From: RGIG1927 sp045546275
GTDB lineage: Bacteria > Bacillota > Clostridia > UMGS1883
Reading direction: 5' to 3'
Length of the DNA stretch: 64,000 nucleotides
Assembly (NCBI GenBank): GCA_045546275.1
Contig: JAZQCM010000006.1
Location: 62,001-126,000, forward strand
Shown: positions 1-8,899 of the stretch, piece after piece
How the letters are laid out: each line of letters starts with the position of its first letter
Numbering within the stretch: position 1 is the first letter of the stretch
Translations under genes and position numbers: made by a program
Notes under the pieces: model-generated
Told to the model about the DNA's origin: nothing
The model's input: the letters and a program-made list of their open reading frames with translations, nothing else
Database searches by the model: none

Positions 1-205
1 ATTATTTTAATAACGCTAAAACTCTTAGTGGTCTTTTAATTCACACTGTACAATAATCAAAATCCGATTTTTAAGCAACAGTGTAGATTGATTTATAATA
101 AACAAGTGAATGCCCCTTTATATTGAATTTAAAACAATAAATTTGGCATTTTAATTCTTGCAATTCAGACAAAGTGCGTTAAAGTCACAAGGGAGGAAAG
201 ATTTT

Positions 206-700
206 ATGAAAAAAGGTATTAAAGTTTTAGGATTATGTTTGTTAATTATAGCACTCATGATGTCAACGGTTGCATTTGCAGGTAATGAAATTAAGGTTGC
301 AATTGACGGTGAGTTTGTTGAATTTGATGTTAAACCTCAGCTTATAAACGACAGAACTATGGTTCCACTTCGTGCTATTTTTGAGGCCCTTGGAGCTGAA
401 GTAGAATGGGTAAACGAAACTCAAACTGTCATTGCAACTAAAGATGGCATTACTGTAAAAGCATCTATTGGAAGTACAAAAATGTATATTGATGACAATG
501 AAAGAATAATGGATGTTGCACCTATGCTCATTGATGGGAGAACTCTTGTCCCTGTGAGATTTGTTGCAGAGGCTTTTGATTGTGATGTTGATTGGGATGG
601 CGAGAGTAATACTGTAAATGTGGAAAGTCATGATGTGGTTATACCGATGGATGAGTATAATAACCTCACAGAAGAGGAATTGTATGAGATGAATAGCTAA
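206..700 (+). CDS. Secreted copper-amine-oxidase-type stalk domain protein
   Basis: A 164-residue protein made of a signal peptide (about residues 1-26, ending VAFA) and one stalk domain of the copper amine oxidase N-terminal family. Both half-motifs are visible: NDRTMVPLRAIFEALGAEV near residue 45 and DGRTLVPVRFVAEAFDCDV near residue 108. The domain is non-catalytic and usual in clostridial exported proteins, where it is thought to act in surface attachment or as a rigid spacer. The ATG at 206 follows GGGAGGAAAG; an upstream in-frame ATG at 158 has no ribosome site and would bury the signal peptide. The acidic C-terminal tail (residues 140-164) carries no known domain. The M23 peptidase gene starts 24 bp downstream, so the two are probably co-transcribed. 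Exact role unknown. Confidence 0.85.
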   Translation: MKKGIKVLGLCLLIIALMMSTVAFAGNEIKVAIDGEFVEFDVKPQLINDRTMVPLRAIFEALGAEVEWVNETQTVIATKDGITVKASIGSTKMYIDDNERIMDVAPMLIDGRTLVPVRFVAEAFDCDVDWDGESNTVNVESHDVVIPMDEYNNLTEEELYEMNS

Positions 701-724
701 TTTTTTGGGGGAGGGGGATATCGC

Positions 725-2998
725 TTGAAGAAAAAGGTAATATATACGATTTGTATTATTTATATAATCTCGTTACTAAATGGGATAAGCGTATTTGCAA
801 GAACAGATTTTCTGCCTGAATGGCCTTTGCGGAACGGCTTTAACATTAGTGCGTTGGATGTATATCAATCCGGGGGTGCACATAGTGGCATAGACGTCGG
901 ACATGGAAACAAGCCGACACAGAATGTTTATGCTGTAGCAGATGGCATTGTGACGAATGTTAAAAATTTTTGTTCACATTATAATCAATATCCGCATAAA
1001 GATGTTAGTTGTAATGCGGGCAACTTGGGTAATTTTGTTACAATTAAACATACTGTGAATGGGAAAGTATTTTATTCTCAGTACGGACATTTGACAAAGG
1101 ACTCTATTACGGTTAACATTGGACAAAGGGTGTCTTCAAATACGGTGATTGGAAAAATGGGAAGTTCAGGTAATTCTACAGGACCACATTTGCATTTTTC
1201 TATATGTGAAAACGGTTATACCGCAAATAGAGCAAAAAGAACGTTTGACTTTTATAAAGACAATATCGAGCTGATGCAAACCTTAAGAATTAGAGAGAAA
1301 TTGGCAAAATTCAGTGTCTTGTATGGAGACTGGATAAAAGGTAACGGTACATTAAAAGATGGGCTTTATTATTTTGATGATATGCAAGAAGACTATTTTA
1401 ATTCTGATAGCCCCAGACATGCACCTAATATGTACGTTGATTGGATTACAAGTAATGCGTATTATGATGTTGTTAGTGTTGATTGGTACTGCGATAAGGA
1501 TGCTACAGATACATATTGGGCGGTTCACAATTGGGATAGCGGCTATGCAGGATTTCAAAATAAAGATGGAAAACATGTTCTTCTGTTATCGCTTTGGGAC
1601 ATCGATGGTAAGACTCCAAAGATTGAATACGTATTAGACGGAGAACATGGTAGTTTTGGAGGAGAAGGAACAGGGAAGCAGGTTTTTACCAATTACAATT
1701 GGAAGGTTGGAAAATGGTACTCTATGTGTATTCAAATTAGTAGTGATAACAACAAGAGTTATTATGCACAGTACATAAAGGAAGAAAATGGTGATTGGAT
1801 AAAGACTGCTGTTATAAGTTATCCTGTAAGAGGAGATAGATTTTATAGCAGCTCAATGTTTCAAGAAGATTTTACGTTTAACAATTATATGCGTAGCTGT
1901 AGGCTTAGAAATGCTTGTGGAAGATTATATGGCACTGAAAATTGGGAGTCTTGGAATACGTGCAGAATAAGTAATTCCTTTTTTCCCACAGATGATGCGA
2001 CTTGGGAAAACGGCGTTCAAAACAATGTGAAATTTGACTGCGATTGGGAAAACTATGGGGACTACGTGTGGGTGCAATCCGGAGGTAAAGGATTTAGCTT
2101 GAATCATAAACAGATTCCGGTGCAATGTACTATCAATAATTCGTCCATACCGCCAAAAAGTTTTTTTGGAAAACAGGACGAACCGAGCAAGGAAGCACAA
2201 AAAATGACCATTGATGACGGAATATATACAATTGCAACTATGCTAGATAGAAATTATGTGCTTGACATAGACGGGGCAGGAAAAGCAGACGGTGACAATT
2301 TACAGCTCTGGGAAAATAATGGGACAGAAGCTCAAGCATTCAAGGTTTCTTACGAAGGAAATGGATATTATCAAATAGTGAATGTGAATTCAGGAAAAGC
2401 AATTGATGTTGCAAATGGAGATACCACTAACGGAACAAATGTGTGGCAGTATGAAATTAATGGCACGGATGCTCAGCTCTGGAAAATTGTAAGCTCTGGT
2501 AATGGCAGTTACTATATTATAGGAAAAGGTAGCGGTCTTTATCTGGATGTTGAAAATGCAGTAGCAGATTCAGGTACAAATATACAGATATTTGAAAGAA
2601 ATGATGGTTATGATGCACAGAAATGGTGCTTCGTGAAACACAAGACGTCCACAACGACATCAAAACCAGAGGCTTCCACATCTATAAAAATTTTATTGGA
2701 TGATTACCCTACAGGGAAACTGCCGTATGGAAAATCATTTTCTTTAAGTGGTAAGTTTACGTCAGATAGTGCAATTGTTGAGGCAAGAGCATATATGTTA
2801 GATAGTAACAAAAATGTTATTATGGAAGCAAAGGCTTCCAGTACAACAAGTAACTATAAAATCCAAGGCTACAAACTTGATAAAGGAATGAAATTTGATG
2901 AGTTGAGTCCTGGCGGATACTATCTTAAGTATTTTGTAAAAGATGCGGACGGAGATACTGCGACTTGGATGAGTGATATGTTTTATATAGTGAAATAA
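725..2998 (+). CDS. Secreted M23 metallopeptidase with C-terminal ricin-type lectin domain
   Basis: 757 residues, TTG start preceded by GGGGGAGGGGGAT. Signal peptide residues 1-25. An M23 (LytM/lysostaphin) domain covers about 40-165: zinc ligands H53 and D57 in HSGIDVGH, the histidine of GHL near 122, and the HxH pair at 155-157 in GPHLHFSI. The middle (about 190-480) is a Trp/Tyr-rich beta domain I do not recognise. Residues about 495-640 are a ricin B-type trefoil with repeated QLW/QKW and LDV motifs, and the end (about 655-757) resembles an Ig-like domain. M23 enzymes cut peptidoglycan cross-bridges; the lectin suggests binding to cell-wall or plant glycans. Codons look more AT-rich than in genes after 4.8 kb, hinting at separate ancestry. 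Confidence 0.85.
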   Translation: MKKKVIYTICIIYIISLLNGISVFARTDFLPEWPLRNGFNISALDVYQSGGAHSGIDVGHGNKPTQNVYAVADGIVTNVKNFCSHYNQYPHKDVSCNAGNLGNFVTIKHTVNGKVFYSQYGHLTKDSITVNIGQRVSSNTVIGKMGSSGNSTGPHLHFSICENGYTANRAKRTFDFYKDNIELMQTLRIREKLAKFSVLYGDWIKGNGTLKDGLYYFDDMQEDYFNSDSPRHAPNMYVDWITSNAYYDVVSVDWYCDKDATDTYWAVHNWDSGYAGFQNKDGKHVLLLSLWDIDGKTPKIEYVLDGEHGSFGGEGTGKQVFTNYNWKVGKWYSMCIQISSDNNKSYYAQYIKEENGDWIKTAVISYPVRGDRFYSSSMFQEDFTFNNYMRSCRLRNACGRLYGTENWESWNTCRISNSFFPTDDATWENGVQNNVKFDCDWENYGDYVWVQSGGKGFSLNHKQIPVQCTINNSSIPPKSFFGKQDEPSKEAQKMTIDDGIYTIATMLDRNYVLDIDGAGKADGDNLQLWENNGTEAQAFKVSYEGNGYYQIVNVNSGKAIDVANGDTTNGTNVWQYEINGTDAQLWKIVSSGNGSYYIIGKGSGLYLDVENAVADSGTNIQIFERNDGYDAQKWCFVKHKTSTTTSKPEASTSIKILLDDYPTGKLPYGKSFSLSGKFTSDSAIVEARAYMLDSNKNVIMEAKASSTTSNYKIQGYKLDKGMKFDELSPGGYYLKYFVKDADGDTATWMSDMFYIVK

Positions 2999-3000
2999 TT

Positions 3001-3041
3001 AAAGCCTTGAGATTCAAGCAGAATCTCAAGGCTTTTGCTTT
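3001..3041. terminator. Bidirectional hairpin terminator
   Basis: AAAGCCTTGAGATT pairs with AATCTCAAGGCTTT around a 7-nt loop, with T-rich sequence on the plus side and A-rich sequence on the other. It lies between the converging M23 and DUF1294 genes and can serve both. Confidence 0.8.
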
Positions 3042-3295
3042 TAGTTGAAATATTGAATTATATAGAGCACAAGTACATTAAAAAATATTGATAATGGCAC
3101 AAACATTCTGAACTTAATTTTACTTGTTTTGTGGTTAAAAACAACCATACCCAGTATTGCGCCCATGCTTCCCAAAAGGAAAGACAGGGTTATAAGTGTT
3201 TTTTCGCTTATTCTTCTTAAATGCTTTCTTGCAAGAAATTTGTCAACACCGTAGGTTAAGAAAACTGCCACATTCCATAAGGATAAATATATCAT
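3041..3295 (-). CDS. DUF1294 family small membrane protein
   Basis: 84 residues, with hydrophobic segments at about 1-16, 32-52 and 63-82. The family signature is visible in YGVDKFLARKHLRRISE and in GSMGAILGMVVFNHKTSK, both typical of DUF1294. No biochemical function is established for this family. Its start overlaps the 3' end of the upstream S55 protease gene by 4 bp (ATGA), so it is probably translated by coupling from the same mRNA. The shared transcript does not by itself show a role in sporulation. Confidence 0.85.
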   Translation of the reverse strand: MIYLSLWNVAVFLTYGVDKFLARKHLRRISEKTLITLSFLLGSMGAILGMVVFNHKTSKIKFRMFVPLSIFFNVLVLYIIQYFN

Positions 3296-4749
3296 TCTGT
3301 TGCCTCCTCAGCCATGCTTTTTTCTAAGGCTTCTTCGTTTTCCTTCAAAGCCTCTGCCATATCAGAAGCAAAAATTGCATATGCATGGAAGCCGTTTGCA
3401 TCAACATTGCAAAGCGAGCCAACAATTTTTCCGTTTTGGATTACAGGTGTTCCGCTCATGCCTCGCATAACTCCGCCAAACGTCTTAATCCTTTCATCTG
3501 TTGCAGCAATGCACAAAACATCCTTTTCGTTAATGCGGTAAGTGCCTGTAATGTAAACCTCGTATTCCAAAGGCTCTTTTCCTTCAAATGCTGACAACAA
3601 TGTTGCCTTGCCCAGGCGCACCTCGCTCTTTTTGGCAATGGGCATCAATTTACCGGTGGGCTTTTCCACATAGCCAAAGGTGCCGTAGTTGTTGTTAACA
3701 ACCGAAACGCCGATAGGCTCACCCAAATCTGCCGAAAGCCCCTCTTCGTCACTGCCTGTTACTGTTGCGTCAAACACAATTGTGCGGAAACTATCATCAA
3801 CTTCCTTAGCCGTGTAATGACCTGTTGCTGCAAAGTAGCCGCTTTCGGGCAAAACAAAGGTGGTAGTCTGTATTGTGGAGGTCATGGCAAGAGGTGCGTT
3901 GTAGTATGTAATCCCCAGTCTGTAGGCGTTATCTGCATTTGAAAACACAGGTGTTACCTCTATTTCAAACTCTTCAATTTCTTCGTTATCGGAAAAACGT
4001 GTTACAGAAAGTGTAACAGCATCGCCTGTTGGGCCTTTTTTAATAAAATCAGATTCAAGTGCAGGGGTAAGGTTAATGTGGGTAATAACATCACCCTCCT
4101 TAAGCCCTGCCTCCTTACAAGGAGACGCCTTTGTGCCGTCGGGCAGCTCAATGTCAAAAAAGTCGCCCACAAGCATCACTGTGTTGTCGTACACCAAGCA
4201 GCATGTTACATCCCCCGAAGCAATGGCGCTATTGTAGGGGACAGTTTTTGCACATTCTGCAACAGGGAACAGCTTTATGCCCCATAAAGGATGAGGGATT
4301 TTGTAAAAAAACGTGCAGAACATAAGCACAAACACCAAAGGAATAAGGAACATGTGTGATTTTCTCAAAACACTGCCCAATTTAACCTTGCAGGTGTGTT
4401 TTATTTCGATCATTTCACAGTTTTCAGTAAACACAATGCTTGTGTACTTGGTTTTTTTGGAAAAAAGCCTTGCAAGAACAATGGAAAGCACAATAATTAA
4501 TAATGCAAAAAAAGCGTTGTAGGTAATCACCAGCAAAAGAAAAAAACCCATTGCACCCATAATGGGCTTTGTGAAAAAGTTTGGCTTTTTACAATAGGGC
4601 AATGATAACAAAATAAATAAAATAACTGACAAAGCCATAAGAACAAGCACGGGAAGAGCCGATTGCTTGTAAAAAGTGGAGTAGTGAATATTTGTAATAA
4701 AGGCGGTGATGAAGCTGATAAGCACCGAACCTGTAATTTCAAACAGCAT
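3292..4749 (-). CDS. SpoIVB-like S55 family serine protease with multi-span membrane N-terminus
   Basis: 485 residues. Residues about 1-100 hold four hydrophobic segments and a fifth lies near 130-150 (LIPLVFVLMFCTFFY). A PDZ-like region follows (about 190-260, AGLKEGDVITHIN), then an S55 peptidase domain with the His motif GHYTAKEVDDSF and the nucleophile motif GMSGTPVIQNGKIVGS; the Asp of ATDERIK lies 14 residues before the Ser. SpoIVB cleaves SpoIVFA to trigger sigma-K activation in the spore. Canonical SpoIVB has a single N-terminal span, so this is either a divergent SpoIVB or a paralogue; its His motif also departs from the usual GHG form. ATG 4749 follows GAGGTG at 6 bp; a GTG at 4758 overlaps that ribosome site. 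Overlaps the DUF1294 gene. Confidence 0.75.
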   Translation of the reverse strand: MLFEITGSVLISFITAFITNIHYSTFYKQSALPVLVLMALSVILFILLSLPYCKKPNFFTKPIMGAMGFFLLLVITYNAFFALLIIVLSIVLARLFSKKTKYTSIVFTENCEMIEIKHTCKVKLGSVLRKSHMFLIPLVFVLMFCTFFYKIPHPLWGIKLFPVAECAKTVPYNSAIASGDVTCCLVYDNTVMLVGDFFDIELPDGTKASPCKEAGLKEGDVITHINLTPALESDFIKKGPTGDAVTLSVTRFSDNEEIEEFEIEVTPVFSNADNAYRLGITYYNAPLAMTSTIQTTTFVLPESGYFAATGHYTAKEVDDSFRTIVFDATVTGSDEEGLSADLGEPIGVSVVNNNYGTFGYVEKPTGKLMPIAKKSEVRLGKATLLSAFEGKEPLEYEVYITGTYRINEKDVLCIAATDERIKTFGGVMRGMSGTPVIQNGKIVGSLCNVDANGFHAYAIFASDMAEALKENEEALEKSMAEEATE

Positions 4750-4817
4750 AAAAAACACCTCACGCTATATTATAGTATAAAAGGGCAAAAAAATAAAGCA
4801 TTTCTTTGTTAAACCCC

Positions 4818-4846
4818 TTTACAATTCGGGCAAAATGTTATAGAAT
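4818..4846 (+). promoter_or_regulatory. Putative sigma-A promoter of galE
   Basis: TTTACA and TAGAAT are separated by 17 bp, about 30 bp upstream of the galE start. Confidence 0.55.
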
Positions 4847-4878
4847 TAAATAGATAAAAAAGAAAAGGGGACAGGATT

Positions 4879-5889
4879 ATGAAAGTATTACTTACAGGCG
4901 GTGCAGGCTACATAGGTTCTCATACATGTATTGAACTTCTCAATGCAGGTCATGAAGCAGTTATTATTGACAACTACTCTAACAGTAAGCCTGAAGCACT
5001 CAACAGAATCAGAGAAATTTCCGGTAAGGATTTTAAGTTCTATGAAGCAGACTGCTGCGACAAGGACGCTTTGAGAAAGATTTTTACAGAAAACAAAATT
5101 GATGCAGTTATTCACTTTGCAGGCTTGAAGGCTGTAGGTGAAAGCGTAAGAATTCCTATTTCCTACTACAGAAACAATATCGACTCTTCCTTGGCTCTTT
5201 TGGAGGTTATGGAGGAAGCAGGCTGTAATAAAATTGTATTCTCATCATCTGCTACAGTTTATGGTGTTCCCAAGGAAGTTCCCCTTGTTGAAGGTATGGA
5301 CACAGGCTGTACAAACCCCTATGGTTGGACAAAGTACATGATTGAGCAGATTCTTACTGATGCATCTGTTGCAAATAAAAACTTAAGCGTAGTTCTTCTT
5401 CGTTACTTCAACCCCATCGGTGCTCATGAAAGCGGCAGAATTGGTGAAGACCCCAACGGTATTCCCAACAACCTCATGCCCTTCATCACACAGGTTGCAG
5501 TAGGTAAGCTTCCCGAGCTTTCCGTTTTCGGTGATGACTACGACACACACGACGGCACAGGCGTTCGTGACTATATTCACGTTGTTGACCTTGCAAAGGG
5601 TCACGTTAAGGCTATTGAATATGCTGACAAGAACACAGGCACAGAAATTTTCAACCTTGGTACAGGTATCGGCTACAGCGTGCTTGACGTTGTAAAGGCT
5701 TTTGAAAAGGCAAACGATTTAAAGATTAACTATGTTATCAAGGAACGCCGTCCCGGTGACGTTGCTGAATGCTATGCAAACGCATCCAAGGCTCTTGAAA
5801 AGCTTGGTTGGAAGGCTGAAAAGAACCTTGAAGACATGTGCCGTGACTCCTGGAACTGGCAGAAGAATAATCCCAAGGGCTTGAACTAA
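4879..5889 (+). CDS. galE: UDP-glucose 4-epimerase
   Basis: 336 residues, full family length. Extended short-chain dehydrogenase: N-terminal NAD-binding GGAGYIGSH (residues 7-15), then SSSATVYG and the catalytic YGWTK with the Tyr-x-x-x-Lys pair near 148-152. C-terminal sugar-nucleotide site includes RPGDVAECYA. It interconverts UDP-galactose and UDP-glucose, serving the Leloir pathway and envelope sugar supply. The partner galT lies about 14 kb downstream rather than adjacent. ATG follows AAAAGGGGACAGG. Its own promoter and a hairpin after the stop suggest a single-gene unit. Confidence 0.97.
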   Translation: MKVLLTGGAGYIGSHTCIELLNAGHEAVIIDNYSNSKPEALNRIREISGKDFKFYEADCCDKDALRKIFTENKIDAVIHFAGLKAVGESVRIPISYYRNNIDSSLALLEVMEEAGCNKIVFSSSATVYGVPKEVPLVEGMDTGCTNPYGWTKYMIEQILTDASVANKNLSVVLLRYFNPIGAHESGRIGEDPNGIPNNLMPFITQVAVGKLPELSVFGDDYDTHDGTGVRDYIHVVDLAKGHVKAIEYADKNTGTEIFNLGTGIGYSVLDVVKAFEKANDLKINYVIKERRPGDVAECYANASKALEKLGWKAEKNLEDMCRDSWNWQKNNPKGLN

Positions 5890-5900
5890 AATAATATGTA

Positions 5901-5926
5901 AGGAGCAACTCCGGTTGCTCCTTATT
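5901..5926 (+). terminator. Hairpin terminator after galE
   Basis: AGGAGCAAC pairs with GTTGCTCCT around TCCG, followed by a short T-rich run. It lies 11 bp after the galE stop and just before the next gene, so read-through is possible. Confidence 0.6.
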
Positions 5927-5944
5927 TGCATAATGGTGATGCAT

Positions 5945-7435
5945 ATGATGAAAGATTATTTTTCAAAGGAATATGAATTTCTTCCCTGGAACAGCCTTAA
6001 CGAGCTGGAGAAAGAAATTCAGAGCATGTGGCAAAAGGAGCTTTCAGACAATTATTCCATCAGTTTTGGTGAGGGAAGCGTTGTGTCTACCGACGCCTTT
6101 TTGTACGAGGTCAAGGGCACTTTCGGCAAAAGAACTCAAATCGGCTCCTATGCTCTTTTAAGAAGGCTCAATATCACTGCAGGCGAAAACTGCTCCTTCA
6201 ATTCCTACTGTGTAGTGCACGGACTTGTAAAAATGGGCAACAACGTGCGCATTGCACCCGGGGCAAAAATTTTTGGCGAAAACCACACCTTTTCTGACCT
6301 TACAAAGCCAATTTGCCATCAGCCAAACAGTCAGAAGGGAATAACAATCGGCAACGATGTGTGGATTGGAGCAAACAGTGTTATCTGCGACGGTGTTACA
6401 ATTGGCGACGGAGTGGTTATAGGCGCAGGTGCGGTGGTTACAAAAAATGTTAAAGCATATAGTGTTGTTGGCGGCAATCCTGCACGTGTGCTTAAAGACA
6501 GGTACGCAAGCATGAAAAACGATGAAAGCTTTATAAAGATGATTTCATCATTTGCCAAGGAAGAAAAGGAAAAGTTACAAAAGGTTTTGCATCGTCATTT
6601 CGATGATGAAGGCTATTTTAATGCGGAAAACAATCGTGAAAGAAGGCGCAGTGTGTGCGACGCTGTTGAGATTGCCGCACTTTTCAACCAAACCCCCGCT
6701 GATTTGACAAAGGAAGAGCTTAGGAGTATAATAAAGACATTTCAGAAGGACGAAAACGAGTACGAATGTGTGCTCAGCGCATCCTATGCTTTGGAAATTT
6801 TAGAGGATAAGCCCTTAAAGTTCGACTTTGTAAACCGCTTAGGCGACAGGATGGAATATCTTGAAAAATTATACGTGGAGCAGGACCCCTGGGGTGCAGG
6901 CCACTACGTGGACATTCTTGCCACAGCGGATTATTTTAACAAAACCTATTATGACGGCAAAACCCCCTACGATATAATGAATTTTTTAACTCTTACCCAA
7001 AATGGTGACGGAACATGGGGCAAAGGTAGTATGAACCTTAAGGTCAACGGCTACTACCGTGCAGTCCGTGGCTCCTTCACCCAGTTTAAGCTACCTGTTC
7101 CGAAAGCAACTGAAATTATCGACACAGTTTTAAAATACAGCGAAGAAAAGGGCATCCCCAATAATGCCTGCGACGCACTTGACATTATTCATCCCTTGTA
7201 CAACGCAAAAAGTATTACAAACCACCGCAAAAGTGAATGTGAAGCATGGTGTGTAAAAATGCTTCCCGAATTTATTAAAATGGCAAATGATGGCGGTTTC
7301 CCCTTTGCAAAAGGCGAGGAAGAAAGTTTAAAAGGCACAGAAATGTGGCTTAGTATTATATACCTTATGTGCGACTATTTAGGATTAAGCCATTTACTTG
7401 GCTACGAGCCGAAGGGAGTTCATCGCACAAAGTGA
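5945..7435 (+). CDS. Hexapeptide-repeat acetyltransferase fused to a toroid-like helical domain
   Basis: 496 residues. Residues about 20-190 are a left-handed beta-helix acyltransferase of the maltose/xenobiotic acetyltransferase type: GNNVRIAPGAKIFGENH, then GNDVWIGANSVICDGVTIGDG and GAVVTKNV, ending NPARVLKDRY. A helical linker (about 195-270) follows. Residues about 275-496 contain a QNGDGTWG motif and repeated helical pairs that recall alpha/alpha-toroid (prenyltransferase or terpene-cyclase-like) folds; this second assignment is inference. The acceptor substrate is unknown. GGTGAT 5 bp before ATG 5945 supports this start; ATG 5948 is equally possible. The DUF2779 gene begins 10 bp after the stop. 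The fusion is unusual: hexapeptide acetyltransferases of this class are normally about 190 residues. Confidence 0.75.
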   Translation: MMKDYFSKEYEFLPWNSLNELEKEIQSMWQKELSDNYSISFGEGSVVSTDAFLYEVKGTFGKRTQIGSYALLRRLNITAGENCSFNSYCVVHGLVKMGNNVRIAPGAKIFGENHTFSDLTKPICHQPNSQKGITIGNDVWIGANSVICDGVTIGDGVVIGAGAVVTKNVKAYSVVGGNPARVLKDRYASMKNDESFIKMISSFAKEEKEKLQKVLHRHFDDEGYFNAENNRERRRSVCDAVEIAALFNQTPADLTKEELRSIIKTFQKDENEYECVLSASYALEILEDKPLKFDFVNRLGDRMEYLEKLYVEQDPWGAGHYVDILATADYFNKTYYDGKTPYDIMNFLTLTQNGDGTWGKGSMNLKVNGYYRAVRGSFTQFKLPVPKATEIIDTVLKYSEEKGIPNNACDALDIIHPLYNAKSITNHRKSECEAWCVKMLPEFIKMANDGGFPFAKGEEESLKGTEMWLSIIYLMCDYLGLSHLLGYEPKGVHRTK

Positions 7436-7445
7436 GGTGAAAGAA

Positions 7446-8870
7446 TTGATAACAGAAGTAAATTTCACAAAATTCAACGGCTGTCCCAGGCAGGCTTATT
7501 TGTTAAACAAGCTGCTCACAGGTCACGAAAAGAACCGTAGTGAAGGCTTGGGCTTTGGAAGACTCAGAAACATTCAGCGTGATATGTTAAAAAGCTTTCC
7601 TGACGGCATTACAGTTTACGGCGATGTAAAAAACGCCTCCAAAGATACTAAGGCTCTTTTGGAAAAGGGTGCGGAGGTTATTTACAACGCTACCTTTGTG
7701 TACAAAAATTTTTCTGCACGCTGTGATGTTATCATGGAAAACGAAGGTGAATACGACATTTATGCCGTAAGACCCACCTCGCGCTACACCCGTTGGATTG
7801 ACGAGCTTCTGTACGACAAAATTATTATGGAAAAGCTTGGGGTTAAGGTTGGCAGCTGCTTTGTTTGTGCCATTAACCGTGAAGGCGAAAACAAGGACAT
7901 TTTGTCGGTTATCAATGTAACAAGCGAAAAACGTGAAAGAAAGCTTAAGGACAAGCTCGGCTGTATTTCTCAGTTTGTCAATTCCGAAAAAATACCTCAG
8001 GCAGAGCTTTTAAAGCAATGCGGTGCCTGCAGCTGCTTTGAAAAGTGCTTCGGCAACAAGGAAAACAGTATTTTTTCAATTAAATCCTTGCAGTTTCCTA
8101 AAAAAATGAGCTTGTATCGCAGCGGTGTTAAAACCGTTGAAGATTATCGAAAGCTTCCCGATGCCGATGACCGAGTGCTTCGTGAAATCATGGTCAGGGA
8201 AACCGACGAGGATGTTTACAACAAAGAAGAAATCAGAAGCTTTTTGTCGAAATTATCTTATCCTTTGGGCTTTCTCGACTTTGAAACCATGGAGGTTTTT
8301 GTGCCTAATGACAAAATTTTATCTCCCATGGACACTGTTATAACCCAGTTTTCGTACCACCTTATTGAAAAAGAGGGTGGCGAAATCAAGCATTTTGATT
8401 TTATAGGCGACGGCGAAAGCTACGCTGAAAGAGAGGTTGCAGAGCTTCTCATAAAATATATTCAGAAAAACCACACTGTGCTCATGTATTCAGACTACGA
8501 AAAAATCTGTATTGAGCGCATTATAAAAAGGCTTCCTCAGTATAAGGAAAAGCTGGAGGTTATAAAAAATAACCTTGTGGATTTGGAAAAGCCCTTTGCC
8601 GGAAAGCATCTGGTAAACAGGCGAATGGAAGGGAAAAGCAGCTTGAAAAAGGTGCTTCCCGCACTTTATCCCGACAACGACAATCTTTCCTACAGCAAAA
8701 TGAAAATTCAGAACGGTCAGCAGGCGGAAAGTGTTTATGCAAGACTGCATAAAATGAATGCAGAGGAAAAAGCAAAGGCAATACAGGACTTGAAGGAGTA
8801 CTGCGCATTGGACACTCTCGCCATGATAAAGCTTTGGGAAAGACTTGAATATTACGGGAAAATGGTATAA
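7446..8870 (+). CDS. DUF2779 protein, predicted nuclease with cysteine cluster
   Basis: 474 residues. The C-terminal half is DUF2779, an RNase H-fold/DEDD-exonuclease-like domain: LGFLDFETME near residue 275, SDYEK in the middle and YCALDTLAM near the end supply the acidic residues. The N-terminus (FNGCPRQAYL near residue 10) and CGACSCFEKCF near 190-200 resemble the separated cysteines of Cas4/AddB-type nucleases that hold a 4Fe-4S cluster. Likely a DNA repair or defence nuclease, but no partner confirms this. Start chosen as TTG 7446 because GAGGTGA ends 5 bp before it; an upstream in-frame ATG at 7398 lies inside the preceding gene. Confidence 0.75.
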   Translation: MITEVNFTKFNGCPRQAYLLNKLLTGHEKNRSEGLGFGRLRNIQRDMLKSFPDGITVYGDVKNASKDTKALLEKGAEVIYNATFVYKNFSARCDVIMENEGEYDIYAVRPTSRYTRWIDELLYDKIIMEKLGVKVGSCFVCAINREGENKDILSVINVTSEKRERKLKDKLGCISQFVNSEKIPQAELLKQCGACSCFEKCFGNKENSIFSIKSLQFPKKMSLYRSGVKTVEDYRKLPDADDRVLREIMVRETDEDVYNKEEIRSFLSKLSYPLGFLDFETMEVFVPNDKILSPMDTVITQFSYHLIEKEGGEIKHFDFIGDGESYAEREVAELLIKYIQKNHTVLMYSDYEKICIERIIKRLPQYKEKLEVIKNNLVDLEKPFAGKHLVNRRMEGKSSLKKVLPALYPDNDNLSYSKMKIQNGQQAESVYARLHKMNAEEKAKAIQDLKEYCALDTLAMIKLWERLEYYGKMV

Positions 8871-8899
8871 ACTATTGTTTATGAAAGGATTTGGTCACA

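Noticed and set aside
43..99. Inverted repeat ACACTGT/ACAGTGT and a TATAAT upstream of the first gene
   Set aside because: No T run follows the hairpin and no acceptable -35 box lies 16-18 bp before the TATAAT.
4750..4800. Possible sigma-G promoter upstream of the SpoIVB-like gene
   Set aside because: TATACTA and AAATG resemble sigma-G elements on the minus strand but the spacing is 19 bp and both boxes have mismatches; too weak to report as a feature.
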